From NCBI GenBank assembly GCA_913058405.1, contig CAJXRC010000005.1, positions 1 through 59,638 on the forward strand: a DNA stretch of 59,638 nt, in the 5' to 3' direction. The notes under the pieces are model-generated. The model saw nothing but the letters and a program-made list of their open reading frames with translations. It searched no databases and was not told the origin of the DNA. Every line of letters starts with the position of its first letter. Positions within the stretch are counted from its first letter, which is position 1. This document shows, in pieces, positions 45,146 through 54,099 of the stretch. The position numbers and the translations under genes were made by a program. Source of the DNA: an uncultured Colwellia sp. (GTDB lineage Bacteria > Pseudomonadota > Gammaproteobacteria > Enterobacterales > Alteromonadaceae).

Positions 45146-45180
45146 TACTATTTATTCAAATAACGAGTGCTGCTGTAATA

Positions 45181-45783
45181 TCACCTTAATTTTAGAAAAA
45201 CATATTCATAGCCAATATTAATGGCGACAGTAACAAGCAACATTGCCATAAAAATATTGAAGATTTTAAAATAGTTAGGGTTGTTTAGTTTCTTGCCAAT
45301 AAGCAACCCTATCAGGGAATAACTAAATGGCGCTCCAAAAGCCATAACAGACAAACCTATCGACCAAATAACAATAGCACTCCCTTGAATATTCTCTGAT
45401 GGAAACTGAATAGTGGCAATGGGCAGCGTCGCAAGCAATCCTTTAGGATTTAACAATTGCATAAAAAGTCCATCCCAAATGGATAAAACTCTTTCCTCTC
45501 CTGATGCAGGGCTCACACTCACTCTCACCGACATTATTTTCCAAGCAATATATATAATATAACAACAGCCTAATAAGCTCATATAAGGAATAAATGTTGG
45601 GTTAATAAAGGTATTACCTAAAAAACCAAGTGTCACAAATAATATAAACATTGCGCACGCAATACCGATAAAAAAACCAATGTGGTCAGTAACTTTACCG
45701 TTTATACCGCTATGAATTCCTAACAAATTGACAGGTCCTGGCGTGTACATAATGCCAAAAGCATAGATAATAATAGTTAACAT
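45181..45783 (-). CDS. LysE/RhtB-family amino acid exporter
   Basis: Six-helix inner-membrane protein, 200 aa from the ATG at 45783, which follows GGAG; the ATG at 45795 has no ribosome site. Signature: YAFGIMYTPGPVNLLGIHSGINGK (the TPGP motif of LysE/RhtB), a middle region LLGCCYIIYIAWKIM, then LNPKGLLATLPIATIQF. The family exports basic or neutral amino acids and related amines. It begins 22 bases after the AraC gene in the same direction, so the regulator and exporter form an operon. In this setting lysine, cadaverine or 5-aminovalerate are reasonable cargo guesses, unproven. Confidence 0.88.
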   Translation of the reverse strand: MLTIIIYAFGIMYTPGPVNLLGIHSGINGKVTDHIGFFIGIACAMFILFVTLGFLGNTFINPTFIPYMSLLGCCYIIYIAWKIMSVRVSVSPASGEERVLSIWDGLFMQLLNPKGLLATLPIATIQFPSENIQGSAIVIWSIGLSVMAFGAPFSYSLIGLLIGKKLNNPNYFKIFNIFMAMLLVTVAINIGYEYVFLKLR

Positions 45784-45805
45784 GTTCAACTCCATAGTAA
45801 AGTTG

Positions 45806-46633
45806 TTAGGGAAATTGTTTCTGGAAGCGCTTAGGCGTTAACCCATAGATTCGTTTGAAGTGACGGCTCAAATGACTATCATCGGCAAAACCCGCCTCAA
45901 AAGCGGCTTGATTCAATGATTTACCTGATTCGATGATTCTTCGTGCAAGATTAACTCGACAACTCAACACGTATTGGTGAGGAGTAATACCGAATTGCTG
46001 ACGAAACTGACGAATAAAATGGAACTTAGACATATTGGCAACGTTGGCAATATCATCAATGGATATATTATGTTCAAGACTTGCCAGAATATAATCTCTT
46101 GCTCTTAGCAGTAATTGATCAATACGCTTGCTATTTTGTGTGCCGAGATCAAGATTGCCCGACATAGCGACTAGTGAGTGAGCAATTTGAAATAAGCCTG
46201 ATTCAAATTCAATTTTAGAATAATTGGCTTGCTGAATGGTTGACGACAATCTGAGTATTTGATGACGAAGAATAGGATTATCAGCCATTGGTTGACTTAA
46301 CCTTAATATCGAGCTTTGTTGATAACCAAGTGATCTAAATAACGGGCGAAATTCGTCAGGATGAATATATAACATCTTATACTTTAGCGCTTGTTCACCA
46401 CCAGAATGACCATCATGCACATCTTCAGGATTGAATATCAGTACATTTCCAGAAGCACTCTGATGAAAAGAATTTTGGCAAAAAAAGTCTTGCCGTCCTT
46501 GGAGTGTTACACCTAAAGAATACTCTTCATGGGCATGTTTTGAATATGAAAAATCGCTCATAGTTGCATCAAGAACAGTGATATTTTCACTCTTTTCGCT
46601 ATTGATGAATTGGAAACGATTTTCTTTGTTCAT
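45806..46633 (-). CDS. AraC-family regulator paired with the LysE-type exporter
   Basis: 275-aa regulator: cupin sensor domain (about 20-100: YSKHAHEEYSLGVTLQGRQDF, SASGNVLIFNPEDVHDGHSG) and C-terminal double helix-turn-helix (about 175-272: SIDDIANVANMSKFHFIRQFR, GKSLNQAAFEAGFADDSHLSRHFKRIYGLTPKRF). AraC proteins upstream of LysE-type exporters are a common arrangement in which the regulator responds to the exported amino acid. Downstream exporter gene 22 bases away. Confidence 0.88.
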   Translation of the reverse strand: MNKENRFQFINSEKSENITVLDATMSDFSYSKHAHEEYSLGVTLQGRQDFFCQNSFHQSASGNVLIFNPEDVHDGHSGGEQALKYKMLYIHPDEFRPLFRSLGYQQSSILRLSQPMADNPILRHQILRLSSTIQQANYSKIEFESGLFQIAHSLVAMSGNLDLGTQNSKRIDQLLLRARDYILASLEHNISIDDIANVANMSKFHFIRQFRQQFGITPHQYVLSCRVNLARRIIESGKSLNQAAFEAGFADDSHLSRHFKRIYGLTPKRFQKQFP

Positions 46634-46653
46634 GAATACCTCTTTCTGATTAT

Positions 46654-46700
46654 TATACCTAAACTACCTGAAGATGCGGATTTCAGCTGGTTTGGGTATA
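46654..46700. repeat. palindromic intergenic repeat, copy A2
   Basis: 47-base imperfect palindrome running from TATACCTAAACTACC to GGTTTGGGTATA, homologous to A1 at 6961-7006. It lies 20 bases upstream of the AraC gene start. Confidence 0.65.
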
Positions 46701-47045
46701 GCCACTGGCTCTTTCACATCAGTATAAAGAGGCACCGAGCAAAAATATTGAACAAAATTGCTCAATTGATAAAACCATGATTTTAAAAAATTACGCAGTA
46801 GCTGATATTTACTTAAAGTAATTAGGCTTCACAACTCACAGCACTTAAAGCGCTTTAATACCAAGAAATTTGACCGCTAAAGCTCAACAGCCCTTAACTG
46901 AATTTAATCATCTTTAACCACAAAGAAGCCATATCCCCCTTTATGCAAGCTAGCGTTTTTATTATTATGAAGAGCAATTAAATGGTCGGTTTACTTTATT
47001 TGAAGGAAGAACACATGAAAATATTTATCTGACATTATTTCGGCC
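46701..47045. other. intergenic region, mostly featureless
   Basis: AT-rich sequence with no supported gene. The only notable item is a strong ribosome site (GAAGGAAGA) before ATG at 47015 that opens a five-codon frame (MKIFI, stop at 47030-47032). This could be the remnant of a gene start. Confidence 0.5.
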
Positions 47046-47083
47046 AAAAAAATACAGGCTATACCAATGGGCATAACCTGTAT
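47046..47083 (-). terminator. rho-independent terminator after gcdH
   Basis: On the minus strand ATACAGG pairs with CCTGTAT, with further pairing inside (GGTTATGCC region against TATAGCC), followed by a run of T (A run at 47046-47052 on the plus strand). It starts 28 bases after the gcdH stop. Confidence 0.8.
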
Positions 47084-47110
47084 TTAGTTTTTTCGGTGAG
47101 CGGTACTAAT

Positions 47111-48295
47111 TTAGCAGAATGCTTGTAAACCCGTTTGCGCACGCCCCAATATTAAACCATGCACATCGTACGTCCCTTCATAGGTGTTTACTGTTTCTAA
47201 ATTAACCATATGACGAATAACATGGAATTCATCTGAAATTCCATTACCACCGTGCATGTCACGCGCCATGCGAGCAATATCAAGTGATTTACCACAGTTG
47301 TTACGTTTAACCATTGATATCATAGTAGGGTCCCACTTTTTGGTATCAATAATTTGACCAACACGAAGTGATGCCTGCAGACCTAACGATATTTCAGTTT
47401 GCATGTTCGCTAATTTAGTTTGGAATAACTGCGTTTGTGCAAGTGGACGTTTAAATTGAATACGGTCTAAACCATACTGACGCGCAGCATGCCAACAGAA
47501 TTCAGCAGCGCCTAGAGCCCCCCAAGAAATACCGTATCTCGCCATATTTAAACAACCAAATGGTCCAGCTAAACCACGTACTTCCGGAAACATATTCTCT
47601 TCTGGTACAAAGACATTATCCATTACGATTTCACCCGTAATTGAGGTGCGTAACGATACTTTACCTTCAATTTTTGGTGCCGATAAACCTTCCATACCTT
47701 TTTCTAACACAAAACCACAAATTTGATTTCCTTCGGCTTCATTTTTTGCCCACACGACAAAAACATCAGCAATAGGTGAATTGGTGATCCACATTTTTGC
47801 TCCCGTTAAACGATAGCCACCCGCTACTTTTTTAGCGCGAGTGATCATGCTTGAAGGATCAGAGCCTGAACCTGGCTCGGTTAAACCAAAGCAACCTATG
47901 TATTCACCCGTAGCAAGCTTTGGTAAATATTTTTCTTTTTGCTCTGTAGTACCGTAGGCATTAATTGGATGCATCACTAATGAAGATTGCACGCTCATGG
48001 CACTTCTATAACCACTATCTACACGTTCTACTTCACGAGCAACCAAACCATAACTTACATAGTTAACACCTGAACAACCGTAACCATCAATAGTTGCCCC
48101 TAATAACCCAAGTTCGCCAAATTGACGCATAATATTAGGATCAAAGTCCTCATTACGGTTCGCCATTAATACACCCGGCAACAACTCTTCTTGGCAAAAA
48201 GTATGTGCCATGTCACGCACCATTCGTTCATCTTCTGATAATTGGTCGTTAAGTAAAAGTAGGTCATCCCAATTGTTTAGTACTGAATTTGTCAT
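47111..48295 (-). CDS. gcdH: glutaryl-CoA dehydrogenase
   Basis: Acyl-CoA dehydrogenase that oxidises and decarboxylates glutaryl-CoA to crotonyl-CoA. The 394-aa length is normal. GcdH-type features: [41 protein letters not shown] (about 92-111), [15 protein letters not shown] (FAD/substrate loop), [18 protein letters not shown], and the catalytic-base region [20 protein letters not shown] (about 364-383), where the Glu of TYEGT is the base. Ribosome site GGAGG. Follows gcdG by 58 bases on the same strand. Confidence 0.95.
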   Translation of the reverse strand: MTNSVLNNWDDLLLLNDQLSEDERMVRDMAHTFCQEELLPGVLMANRNEDFDPNIMRQFGELGLLGATIDGYGCSGVNYVSYGLVAREVERVDSGYRSAMSVQSSLVMHPINAYGTTEQKEKYLPKLATGEYIGCFGLTEPGSGSDPSSMITRAKKVAGGYRLTGAKMWITNSPIADVFVVWAKNEAEGNQICGFVLEKGMEGLSAPKIEGKVSLRTSITGEIVMDNVFVPEENMFPEVRGLAGPFGCLNMARYGISWGALGAAEFCWHAARQYGLDRIQFKRPLAQTQLFQTKLANMQTEISLGLQASLRVGQIIDTKKWDPTMISMVKRNNCGKSLDIARMARDMHGGNGISDEFHVIRHMVNLETVNTYEGTYDVHGLILGRAQTGLQAFC

Positions 48296-48353
48296 ATTAT
48301 TCCTCCGTTATAAATATAGGGTTATAGCTAATAAAATTTTGGTTTAGCTTGGT

Positions 48354-49526
48354 TCACTTCGATTTTAAGATTTCATCAGTGTGCTGTCCCAATGTGGGTG
48401 GGGCAGCGTGATAGTTAATTGGCGTTTGTGAAAATCTTACTGGATTACCTACCTGTGGCACTTTACCTGCTGTGGGGTGATCTAGTTCAAAGGCCATGTT
48501 GCGATGTTTAATTTGCGGGTTTTCAAACACACGATCAATTGAATTAATTGGGCCACAAGGTACGTGTACTTCTGACAGTGCGGTTAACCAATAATCTAAT
48601 TTACCTTTAATAAAGTAAGATTTTATTATTGGAATAAGGGTTTCTCGATGCTTTACTCTTAATGCATTTGTTGCAAATTGTTCACTCTCGCCAACGTCTG
48701 AGCAACCGAGTATATTACAGCATTTTTTAAACTGATCATCATTGCCAACCGCTAACAGAATATAACCATCTTGCACTTTCATGGCTTGATATGGAACAAT
48801 ATTTGGATGAGCCGACCCTAATCTTTGGGGCACTTCTCCACTCACTAAATAACTACTGCCTTGATTCGCTAAGCAGGCTACTTGCGTATCTAATAGTGCG
48901 ATATCTATCTGCTGGCCTTCATCTGTTTGAGTTCGATGATATAACGCCGCTAAAATACCTGAAACAGCATACATTCCTGTCATTAAATCCGTGGTAGCTA
49001 CACCTACTTTTTGCGGGCCTCCACCAGGTAAGTTATCCTTCTCTCCAGTAATGCTCATCAATCCTCCCATCGCTTGAATCATGGCATCGTAGCCTGCTCG
49101 ATTCGCATAGGGTCCATCTTGACCAAAACCAGTTATCGAGCAATAAATAACATTTTTACGAATATTTTTAATACTCTGGTAATCTAAACCGTATTTTTTA
49201 AGTCCGCCAACTTTATAATTTTCAACGACAATATCTGCTTGTTGTACTAATTTATAAATGGCCGCTTGCCCAGCTGGCGTTGTCATATCAACTTCAATCG
49301 ATTTTTTACCTCGATTAGCAGCAATATAATAAGCAGACTCTGCTGTATCATCACCCTGCTCATTTTTTACATAAGGAGGACCCCAGTGACGAGTATCATC
49401 GCCCTTCTCAGGTCGTTCTATCTTCCACACTTCAGCACCATAATCAGCCAATACTTGGGTAGCCCATGGGCCAGCTAAAATTCGGCTGAGATCGAGTACT
49501 TTGATTCCGTTAAGTGGCCCTGCCAT
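48354..49526 (-). CDS. gcdG: succinyl-CoA:glutarate CoA-transferase (class III)
   Basis: CaiB/BaiF-family CoA-transferase, 390 aa, proposed to activate glutarate to glutaryl-CoA for the adjacent GcdH. Seen: MAGPLNGIKVLDLSRILAGP and the LADYGAEVWKIERP element (about 26-39), VVENYKVGGLKKYGLDY, ITGFGQDGPYANRAGYDAMI with the class III catalytic Asp (GYDAMIQAMGG, about residue 149), and GGGPQKVGVATTDLMTGMYA. Function is assigned by family and by the gcdG-gcdH pairing known in other Proteobacteria. Ribosome site AAGGAGC. First gene of the pair. Confidence 0.9.
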   Translation of the reverse strand: MAGPLNGIKVLDLSRILAGPWATQVLADYGAEVWKIERPEKGDDTRHWGPPYVKNEQGDDTAESAYYIAANRGKKSIEVDMTTPAGQAAIYKLVQQADIVVENYKVGGLKKYGLDYQSIKNIRKNVIYCSITGFGQDGPYANRAGYDAMIQAMGGLMSITGEKDNLPGGGPQKVGVATTDLMTGMYAVSGILAALYHRTQTDEGQQIDIALLDTQVACLANQGSSYLVSGEVPQRLGSAHPNIVPYQAMKVQDGYILLAVGNDDQFKKCCNILGCSDVGESEQFATNALRVKHRETLIPIIKSYFIKGKLDYWLTALSEVHVPCGPINSIDRVFENPQIKHRNMAFELDHPTAGKVPQVGNPVRFSQTPINYHAAPPTLGQHTDEILKSK

Positions 49527-49779
49527 TAAATGCTCCTTAAGTAAGAATGGTGATTACTGCATTTTCTAGTTAAAAACTGAGGCACCATTTACCTCATGAC
49601 AAATTACCTGTTCCGATTTCAAATACAAAGACAGCACAGCAATTTACCACACAACCGTTTATAACCTTATTGAAGTGTTATTTACAACAAAATTTTAATA
49701 TTTATTGATGTTTTGCGCTTTATTGTTTATTTTATCCAACACTAGAATCATTTAAAAACTGCTATAAGGCAATGTGTTT

Positions 49780-51198
49780 ATGAAAAATTTAAGCCACTTT
49801 TATATTAACGGGCAATGGGTCTCTCCAGAGAAACCAAATGACTTTATCGTTGAGAATCCTTCAAATGAACGTCAAATCGGTATTATTTCTCTAGGCACCA
49901 GTGTTGATGTTGATAAAGCCGTTACCGCAGCTAGAAACGCATTTAATCAGTATGGTTTTAGTTCAAGAGAAGAGCGTATTGCACTATTAGAAAAACTCTT
50001 AAGTGCCTATATGAATCGGTATGATGAAATGGCTCAGGCTATTTCCCAAGAAATGGGCGCGCCAATCGATTTTGCCACAGCAGCTCAAGCTGATTGTGGC
50101 CGAGGTCATATTCAAACAGCCTTAGATGCTTTAAAAGACTTTGAATTTGAGCACACGTCTGGAAATGCCACTATAACTCATGAGCCAATAGGCGTTTGTG
50201 GATTCATCACGCCGTGGAACTGGCCTATTAATCAAATTGTTTGCAAAGTTGCGCCAGCACTAGCCACAGGTTGCACCGTGGTTTTAAAACCGAGTGAAAT
50301 TGCGCCATTATCTGCTCATGTTTTTGCAAAAATAATAGATGATGCTGGCTACCCAGCCGGTACGTTCAATTTAGTTAATGGCGATGGAATGGGCGTTGGC
50401 TCTGCCATATCGTCTCACCAAGATATTGATATGGTGTCTTTCACTGGCTCAACCAGAGCGGGTTCATTAATTTCGAAAGCGGCTGCAGATACGGTAAAAC
50501 GAGTAGCACTAGAATTAGGTGGTAAATCACCGAACATTATATTTGACGATGTAGACCTTGAAGCAATCGTAACCAAAGGTGTTGTCGGCTGTATGGAAAA
50601 TACCGGTCAATCATGTAATGCACCAACACGTATGCTAGTGCAAGCGTCTGTTTACGATGAAGCTGTCAAAATAGCGACCCGCGTTGCGAACGACGTAAGA
50701 ATTGATAGTGCTGATAAACCTGGTAATCACATTGGACCATTAGTGAGTAAAGCCCACTTTGATAAAGTACAAAGCATGATCAAAGAAGCGATAGATTCGG
50801 GCGCTACGTTATCAGCTGGAGGTCTTGGGAAACCTGAAGGCTGTGAGCTTGGTCATTTCACTAAACCTACCATATTTTCCAATGTGAACAATAAAATGAA
50901 CATCGCACAAGAAGAGGTATTTGGCCCCGTTTTGGTAATCATTCCATTCAAAGATGAACAAGAAGCGATCACCTTAGCAAACGATTCTCCTTATGGTTTA
51001 GCTGCCTATATTAATACCCAAGATGAAACAAAAGCGAGCCGTGTTGCAAGGAAAATGAGAGCTGGAATGGTAAGGATTAACTGGGCTTCACATCACTATA
51101 CCTCTCCGTTTGGTGGTTATAAACAATCAGGAAATGGTCGTGAGTGGGGAGTATTTGGTTTTGATGATTATTTAGAAATTAAAGCGACCAGCCGTTAG
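49780..51198 (+). CDS. aldehyde dehydrogenase, substrate uncertain
   Basis: NAD(P)-dependent aldehyde dehydrogenase. Start chosen at ATG 49780 (472 aa), ten bases after AAGG; a GTG at 49774 is in frame but too close. Motifs: FITPWNWPINQIVCKVAPALATGC (about 147-170), FTGSTRAG, base LELGGKSPNIIF (about 246-257), catalytic Cys in NTGQSCNAPTR (about 281) and EEVFGPVLVI. It may oxidise aminoaldehydes from putrescine or cadaverine made by SpuC or PuuB-type enzymes (context inference). It stands alone, divergent from gcdG and upstream of the polyamine importer. Confidence 0.88.
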   Translation: MKNLSHFYINGQWVSPEKPNDFIVENPSNERQIGIISLGTSVDVDKAVTAARNAFNQYGFSSREERIALLEKLLSAYMNRYDEMAQAISQEMGAPIDFATAAQADCGRGHIQTALDALKDFEFEHTSGNATITHEPIGVCGFITPWNWPINQIVCKVAPALATGCTVVLKPSEIAPLSAHVFAKIIDDAGYPAGTFNLVNGDGMGVGSAISSHQDIDMVSFTGSTRAGSLISKAAADTVKRVALELGGKSPNIIFDDVDLEAIVTKGVVGCMENTGQSCNAPTRMLVQASVYDEAVKIATRVANDVRIDSADKPGNHIGPLVSKAHFDKVQSMIKEAIDSGATLSAGGLGKPEGCELGHFTKPTIFSNVNNKMNIAQEEVFGPVLVIIPFKDEQEAITLANDSPYGLAAYINTQDETKASRVARKMRAGMVRINWASHHYTSPFGGYKQSGNGREWGVFGFDDYLEIKATSR

Positions 51199-51224
51199 TC
51201 TTTGAGATTTAATTATATTTACTA

Positions 51225-51534
51225 ATACCCGTTACCATTCAAAGTGCAGGTTTTCAGTGGGAATTTAAATGACTTTAGGCAAGAAGAATGATTTAAGCAT
51301 AGTCATTCTATGCTTTGATTATTTGACGCAGTATAAAGGCATTTAAAACCCATCGAAGAAGCGCTTGAGCAACATCATTTCATCGTTACTGTGATTTATA
51401 AGGACGCCACATGGATGTAGTCTATAAGAGAATGCAGGAGCATATTCTCCTGAATTACCATTATTTCATCACAGCGCCTTGAATTGAAATTGCTCAAGCT
51501 CTCTGAAACCTACATCTTGATTGATGACGGGTAT
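51225..51534. repeat. 310-bp palindromic element (MITE-like), copy B1
   Basis: The ends form an imperfect terminal inverted repeat of about 33 bases: left ATACCCGTTACCATTCAAAG, right GATTGATGACGGGTAT. Inside are nested inverted repeats, e.g. GCTTGAGCAA (about 51370) against TTGCTCAAGC (51490s), CAGGAG against CTCCTG, and ACTGTGAT against ATCACAG. No protein-coding frame. The left end is shared with B2 at 52845. This fits a non-autonomous miniature element and fills most of the 491-base gap before the polyamine-binding gene. Confidence 0.65.
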
Positions 51535-51689
51535 ATAAGCTTAAATTTCCCCTAAAAGGGTGTTGATTTATTGACTTGACTATGTTTCTATAAATAAGAA
51601 TTTGAAGAATATATTTAACACAACAATGTCATTCTGAGTTTTATAGTAGCTTTTATAAGTAAATAACAAACAAAAACAGGGTATGAACC

Positions 51690-52775
51690 ATGAAAAAGAA
51701 AAGTATATTACTAATTACAACAATGCTTGCTTCGCTAGCGGCATCGGCATCAGATAAAGTCGTAAACGTCTATAACTGGTCAGACTATATTGACCCTGCT
51801 GCAATTAAACAGTTTGAAAAAGAAACCGGTATTAAAGTTAACTACGATGTTTATGATTCGAATGAAATACTCGAAGCCAAGTTGATGGCTGGTGGATCAG
51901 GATATGATGTTGTGGTACCTACAGGTTCATTTTTAGAGCGCCAAGCCAAAGCGGGAATTTACGCACAAATCGATAAAGATAAACTGGCTAATTACAGTAA
52001 CATTGATAAAGCAATGGCTGGTAAAATGGCGCTTCATGATCCAGGTAACAAGCACAGTGTACCTTATACTTGGGGAACGATTGGTTTAGGTGTAAATCCG
52101 GATATGGTTAAAGCACGTTTAGGTGATGTCGAACTGAATAGCTTAGACCTTATCTTTAAGCCTGAAGTTGCAGCCAAGTTAGCAGATTGTGGTATTGGTA
52201 TTTTAGACTCCCCTGCAGAAGTTATGTCAATCGCATTAAATTACGCTGGTTTAGATCCTAATACTGAAAGTAGTAAAGATCTTTCCGCAGCAAAATCAAT
52301 GATAAAAAAAGCCCGCCCTCATTATAAATACTTTGACTCAAGCCGCCTGATTGCTGATTTAGCCAATGGCGATATTTGTGTGGCTTTAGGTTATAACGGC
52401 GATATGTTACAAGCGAATAGTCGTGCAAGTGAAGCTGGACAAGGGGTTAAAGTTGAATACTTAATTCCTAAGGAAGGCACCATAGCTTGGTTCGATATGA
52501 TGGCTATTCCTGCTGATGCGCCTCATAAGAAAGAAGCTTATGCGTTCATCAACTACATCTTAAAAGCTGAAACTGGTGCTGGTATTTCTAACTATGTTTA
52601 TTACGCTGTTGCCAATGAAGCTGCTGCTAAGTTTGTTAACAAAGACATTAAATCTAATATCGGTATTTACCCAGTTGGCGAAACGAAAGAAAAACTGTTT
52701 TCTCAACTCGCTCACACTTCCCGTTTTGACCGTAAATTAACGCGTGCGTGGACACAAATCAAAACAGGTAGATAG
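51690..52775 (+). CDS. potF: polyamine-binding periplasmic protein
   Basis: Receptor of a spermidine/putrescine ABC importer, 361 aa, signal peptide MKKKSILLITTMLASLAASA. Mature protein begins DKVVNVYNWSDYIDPAAIKQF, the N-terminal hallmark of PotD/PotF/SpuD, with YDVYDSNEILEAKLMAGGSGYDVVVP (about 47-72) and the aromatic pocket in VPYTWGTIGLG (about 124-134). The PotF/SpuD grouping suggests putrescine or spermidine; exact specificity is unknown. It is followed by a hairpin and repeat B2 before potG, so it may be expressed above the membrane components. Confidence 0.93.
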   Translation: MKKKSILLITTMLASLAASASDKVVNVYNWSDYIDPAAIKQFEKETGIKVNYDVYDSNEILEAKLMAGGSGYDVVVPTGSFLERQAKAGIYAQIDKDKLANYSNIDKAMAGKMALHDPGNKHSVPYTWGTIGLGVNPDMVKARLGDVELNSLDLIFKPEVAAKLADCGIGILDSPAEVMSIALNYAGLDPNTESSKDLSAAKSMIKKARPHYKYFDSSRLIADLANGDICVALGYNGDMLQANSRASEAGQGVKVEYLIPKEGTIAWFDMMAIPADAPHKKEAYAFINYILKAETGAGISNYVYYAVANEAAAKFVNKDIKSNIGIYPVGETKEKLFSQLAHTSRFDRKLTRAWTQIKTGR

Positions 52776-52789
52776 TTTTAATCATTGGT

Positions 52790-52815
52790 CATAAGGGCAT
52801 TGGTTTGCCCTTATG
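52790..52815 (+). terminator. hairpin between potF and potG
   Basis: Perfect 10-bp stem CATAAGGGCA / TGCCCTTATG with loop TTGGTT, 14 bases after the potF stop, and only a short CTTTA tail. Likely an attenuator or a 3'-protecting hairpin. Confidence 0.6.
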
Positions 52816-52844
52816 CTTTAGGACATAACTAAAATAAAAATATA

Positions 52845-52936
52845 TATACCTATTACCATTCAAAGTGCAGGATCTCAGTGGAAGTTAAAATAATTCCAGC
52901 ACTCTGAAATATCCAGCTTGAATGGTAATGAGTATA
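52845..52936. repeat. 92-bp palindromic element, copy B2
   Basis: Terminal inverted repeats TATACCTATTACCATTCAA and TTGAATGGTAATGAGTATA (two mismatches in 19). The left arm ATTACCATTCAAAGTGCAGG is shared with B1 at 51233-51250. It sits inside the polyamine operon between potF and potG, ending 32 bases before the potG start. Confidence 0.75.
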
Positions 52937-52968
52937 GATCCTGTCGAAAATATCCCTAGGAATCTCGA

Positions 52969-54099
52969 ATGACTCAAGAAACAACTATGCCTCTTTGGAA
53001 GCAAGATGGCGCTAAACCTTTTATTCAAATAAAAAACGTTACTAAGAAATTCGGCGAATTTACTGCCGTAGATAATGTTTCATTAGATATATACGAAAAT
53101 GAATTATTTTGTTTATTAGGAGGCTCGGGATCAGGGAAAAGTACCCTGTTAAGGATATTAGCAGGCTTTGAAGATCTAACCTCTGGCCAGGTACTTATCG
53201 ATGGTGTCGATATGGCTAATATCGAACCATGGAATCGTCCAATCAATATGATGTTTCAGTCATACGCATTATTTCCGCATATGACAGTTGCTAAAAATAT
53301 TGCGTTTGGTCTGAAGCGAGACAAGGTACCGAAAAAAGAAATTAATGAACGTGTCGATGAAATGCTTACTATGATGCAAATAGAAGCGTTCGCTGATAGA
53401 AAACCGGACCAATTATCAGGCGGTCAGCGTCAACGTGTCGCGTTAGCAAGATCCTTAATCAAACGTCCTAAATTATTATTACTTGATGAGCCGTTAGGCG
53501 CACTTGATAAAAAGCTTAGAGAAGAAACTCAATTTGAATTAGTCAATATTCAAGACAAGTTAGGGGTTACCTTTGTCGTAGTAACCCATGACCAAGAAGA
53601 GGCTATGACACTCGCCACCCGAATTGGCGTTATGGGTAATGGTGTTATTACCCAAGTTGATGAACCTCGTGATGTTTATGAATACCCAAGTAGCCGTTTT
53701 GTTGCAGAATTTGTTGGCTCTATCAATTTATTTGAGGGTCGTATTTATGAAGATGAAGTTGAGCATGTAAAAATAAAGTCAAAAGAAGCTGGTTGCAACT
53801 TCTTTGTCAATCATGGCATTAGCTGTGCGCCGAATCAAAAAGTTACCGTTGCTGTTCGTCCTGAAAAAATGAAAGTCACCCGAAGAAAACCAGATCAGGA
53901 ATATAACTGCTTACACGGTCAAATCATCGATATTGCCTACATGGGTAACCTTTCAATTTTTAGGGTCAAATTAGAGAGCGGCATCATTGTCCGTGTCACC
54001 TTGCCTAATCTAGTCAGAGAAAATCGTAACCCACTAACTTGGGATGATTTTGTTTACCTTGCATGGGATGACGACAGCAGCGTGGTATTAACATCATGA
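52969..54099 (+). CDS. potG: polyamine ABC transporter ATP-binding protein
   Basis: ATPase of the polyamine importer, 376 aa. Walker A GGSGSGKST (about 49-57), Q-loop MFQSYALFPHM, signature LSGGQRQRVALARS (about 150-163), Walker B LLLLDEPLGALD (about 171-182), switch VTHDQEEAMTLA. A C-terminal TOBE region (about 295-375) is present. The ATG at 52969 follows AGGAATCTCGA. Its stop overlaps the potH ATG (ATGA). Confidence 0.94.
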   Translation: MTQETTMPLWKQDGAKPFIQIKNVTKKFGEFTAVDNVSLDIYENELFCLLGGSGSGKSTLLRILAGFEDLTSGQVLIDGVDMANIEPWNRPINMMFQSYALFPHMTVAKNIAFGLKRDKVPKKEINERVDEMLTMMQIEAFADRKPDQLSGGQRQRVALARSLIKRPKLLLLDEPLGALDKKLREETQFELVNIQDKLGVTFVVVTHDQEEAMTLATRIGVMGNGVITQVDEPRDVYEYPSSRFVAEFVGSINLFEGRIYEDEVEHVKIKSKEAGCNFFVNHGISCAPNQKVTVAVRPEKMKVTRRKPDQEYNCLHGQIIDIAYMGNLSIFRVKLESGIIVRVTLPNLVRENRNPLTWDDFVYLAWDDDSSVVLTS

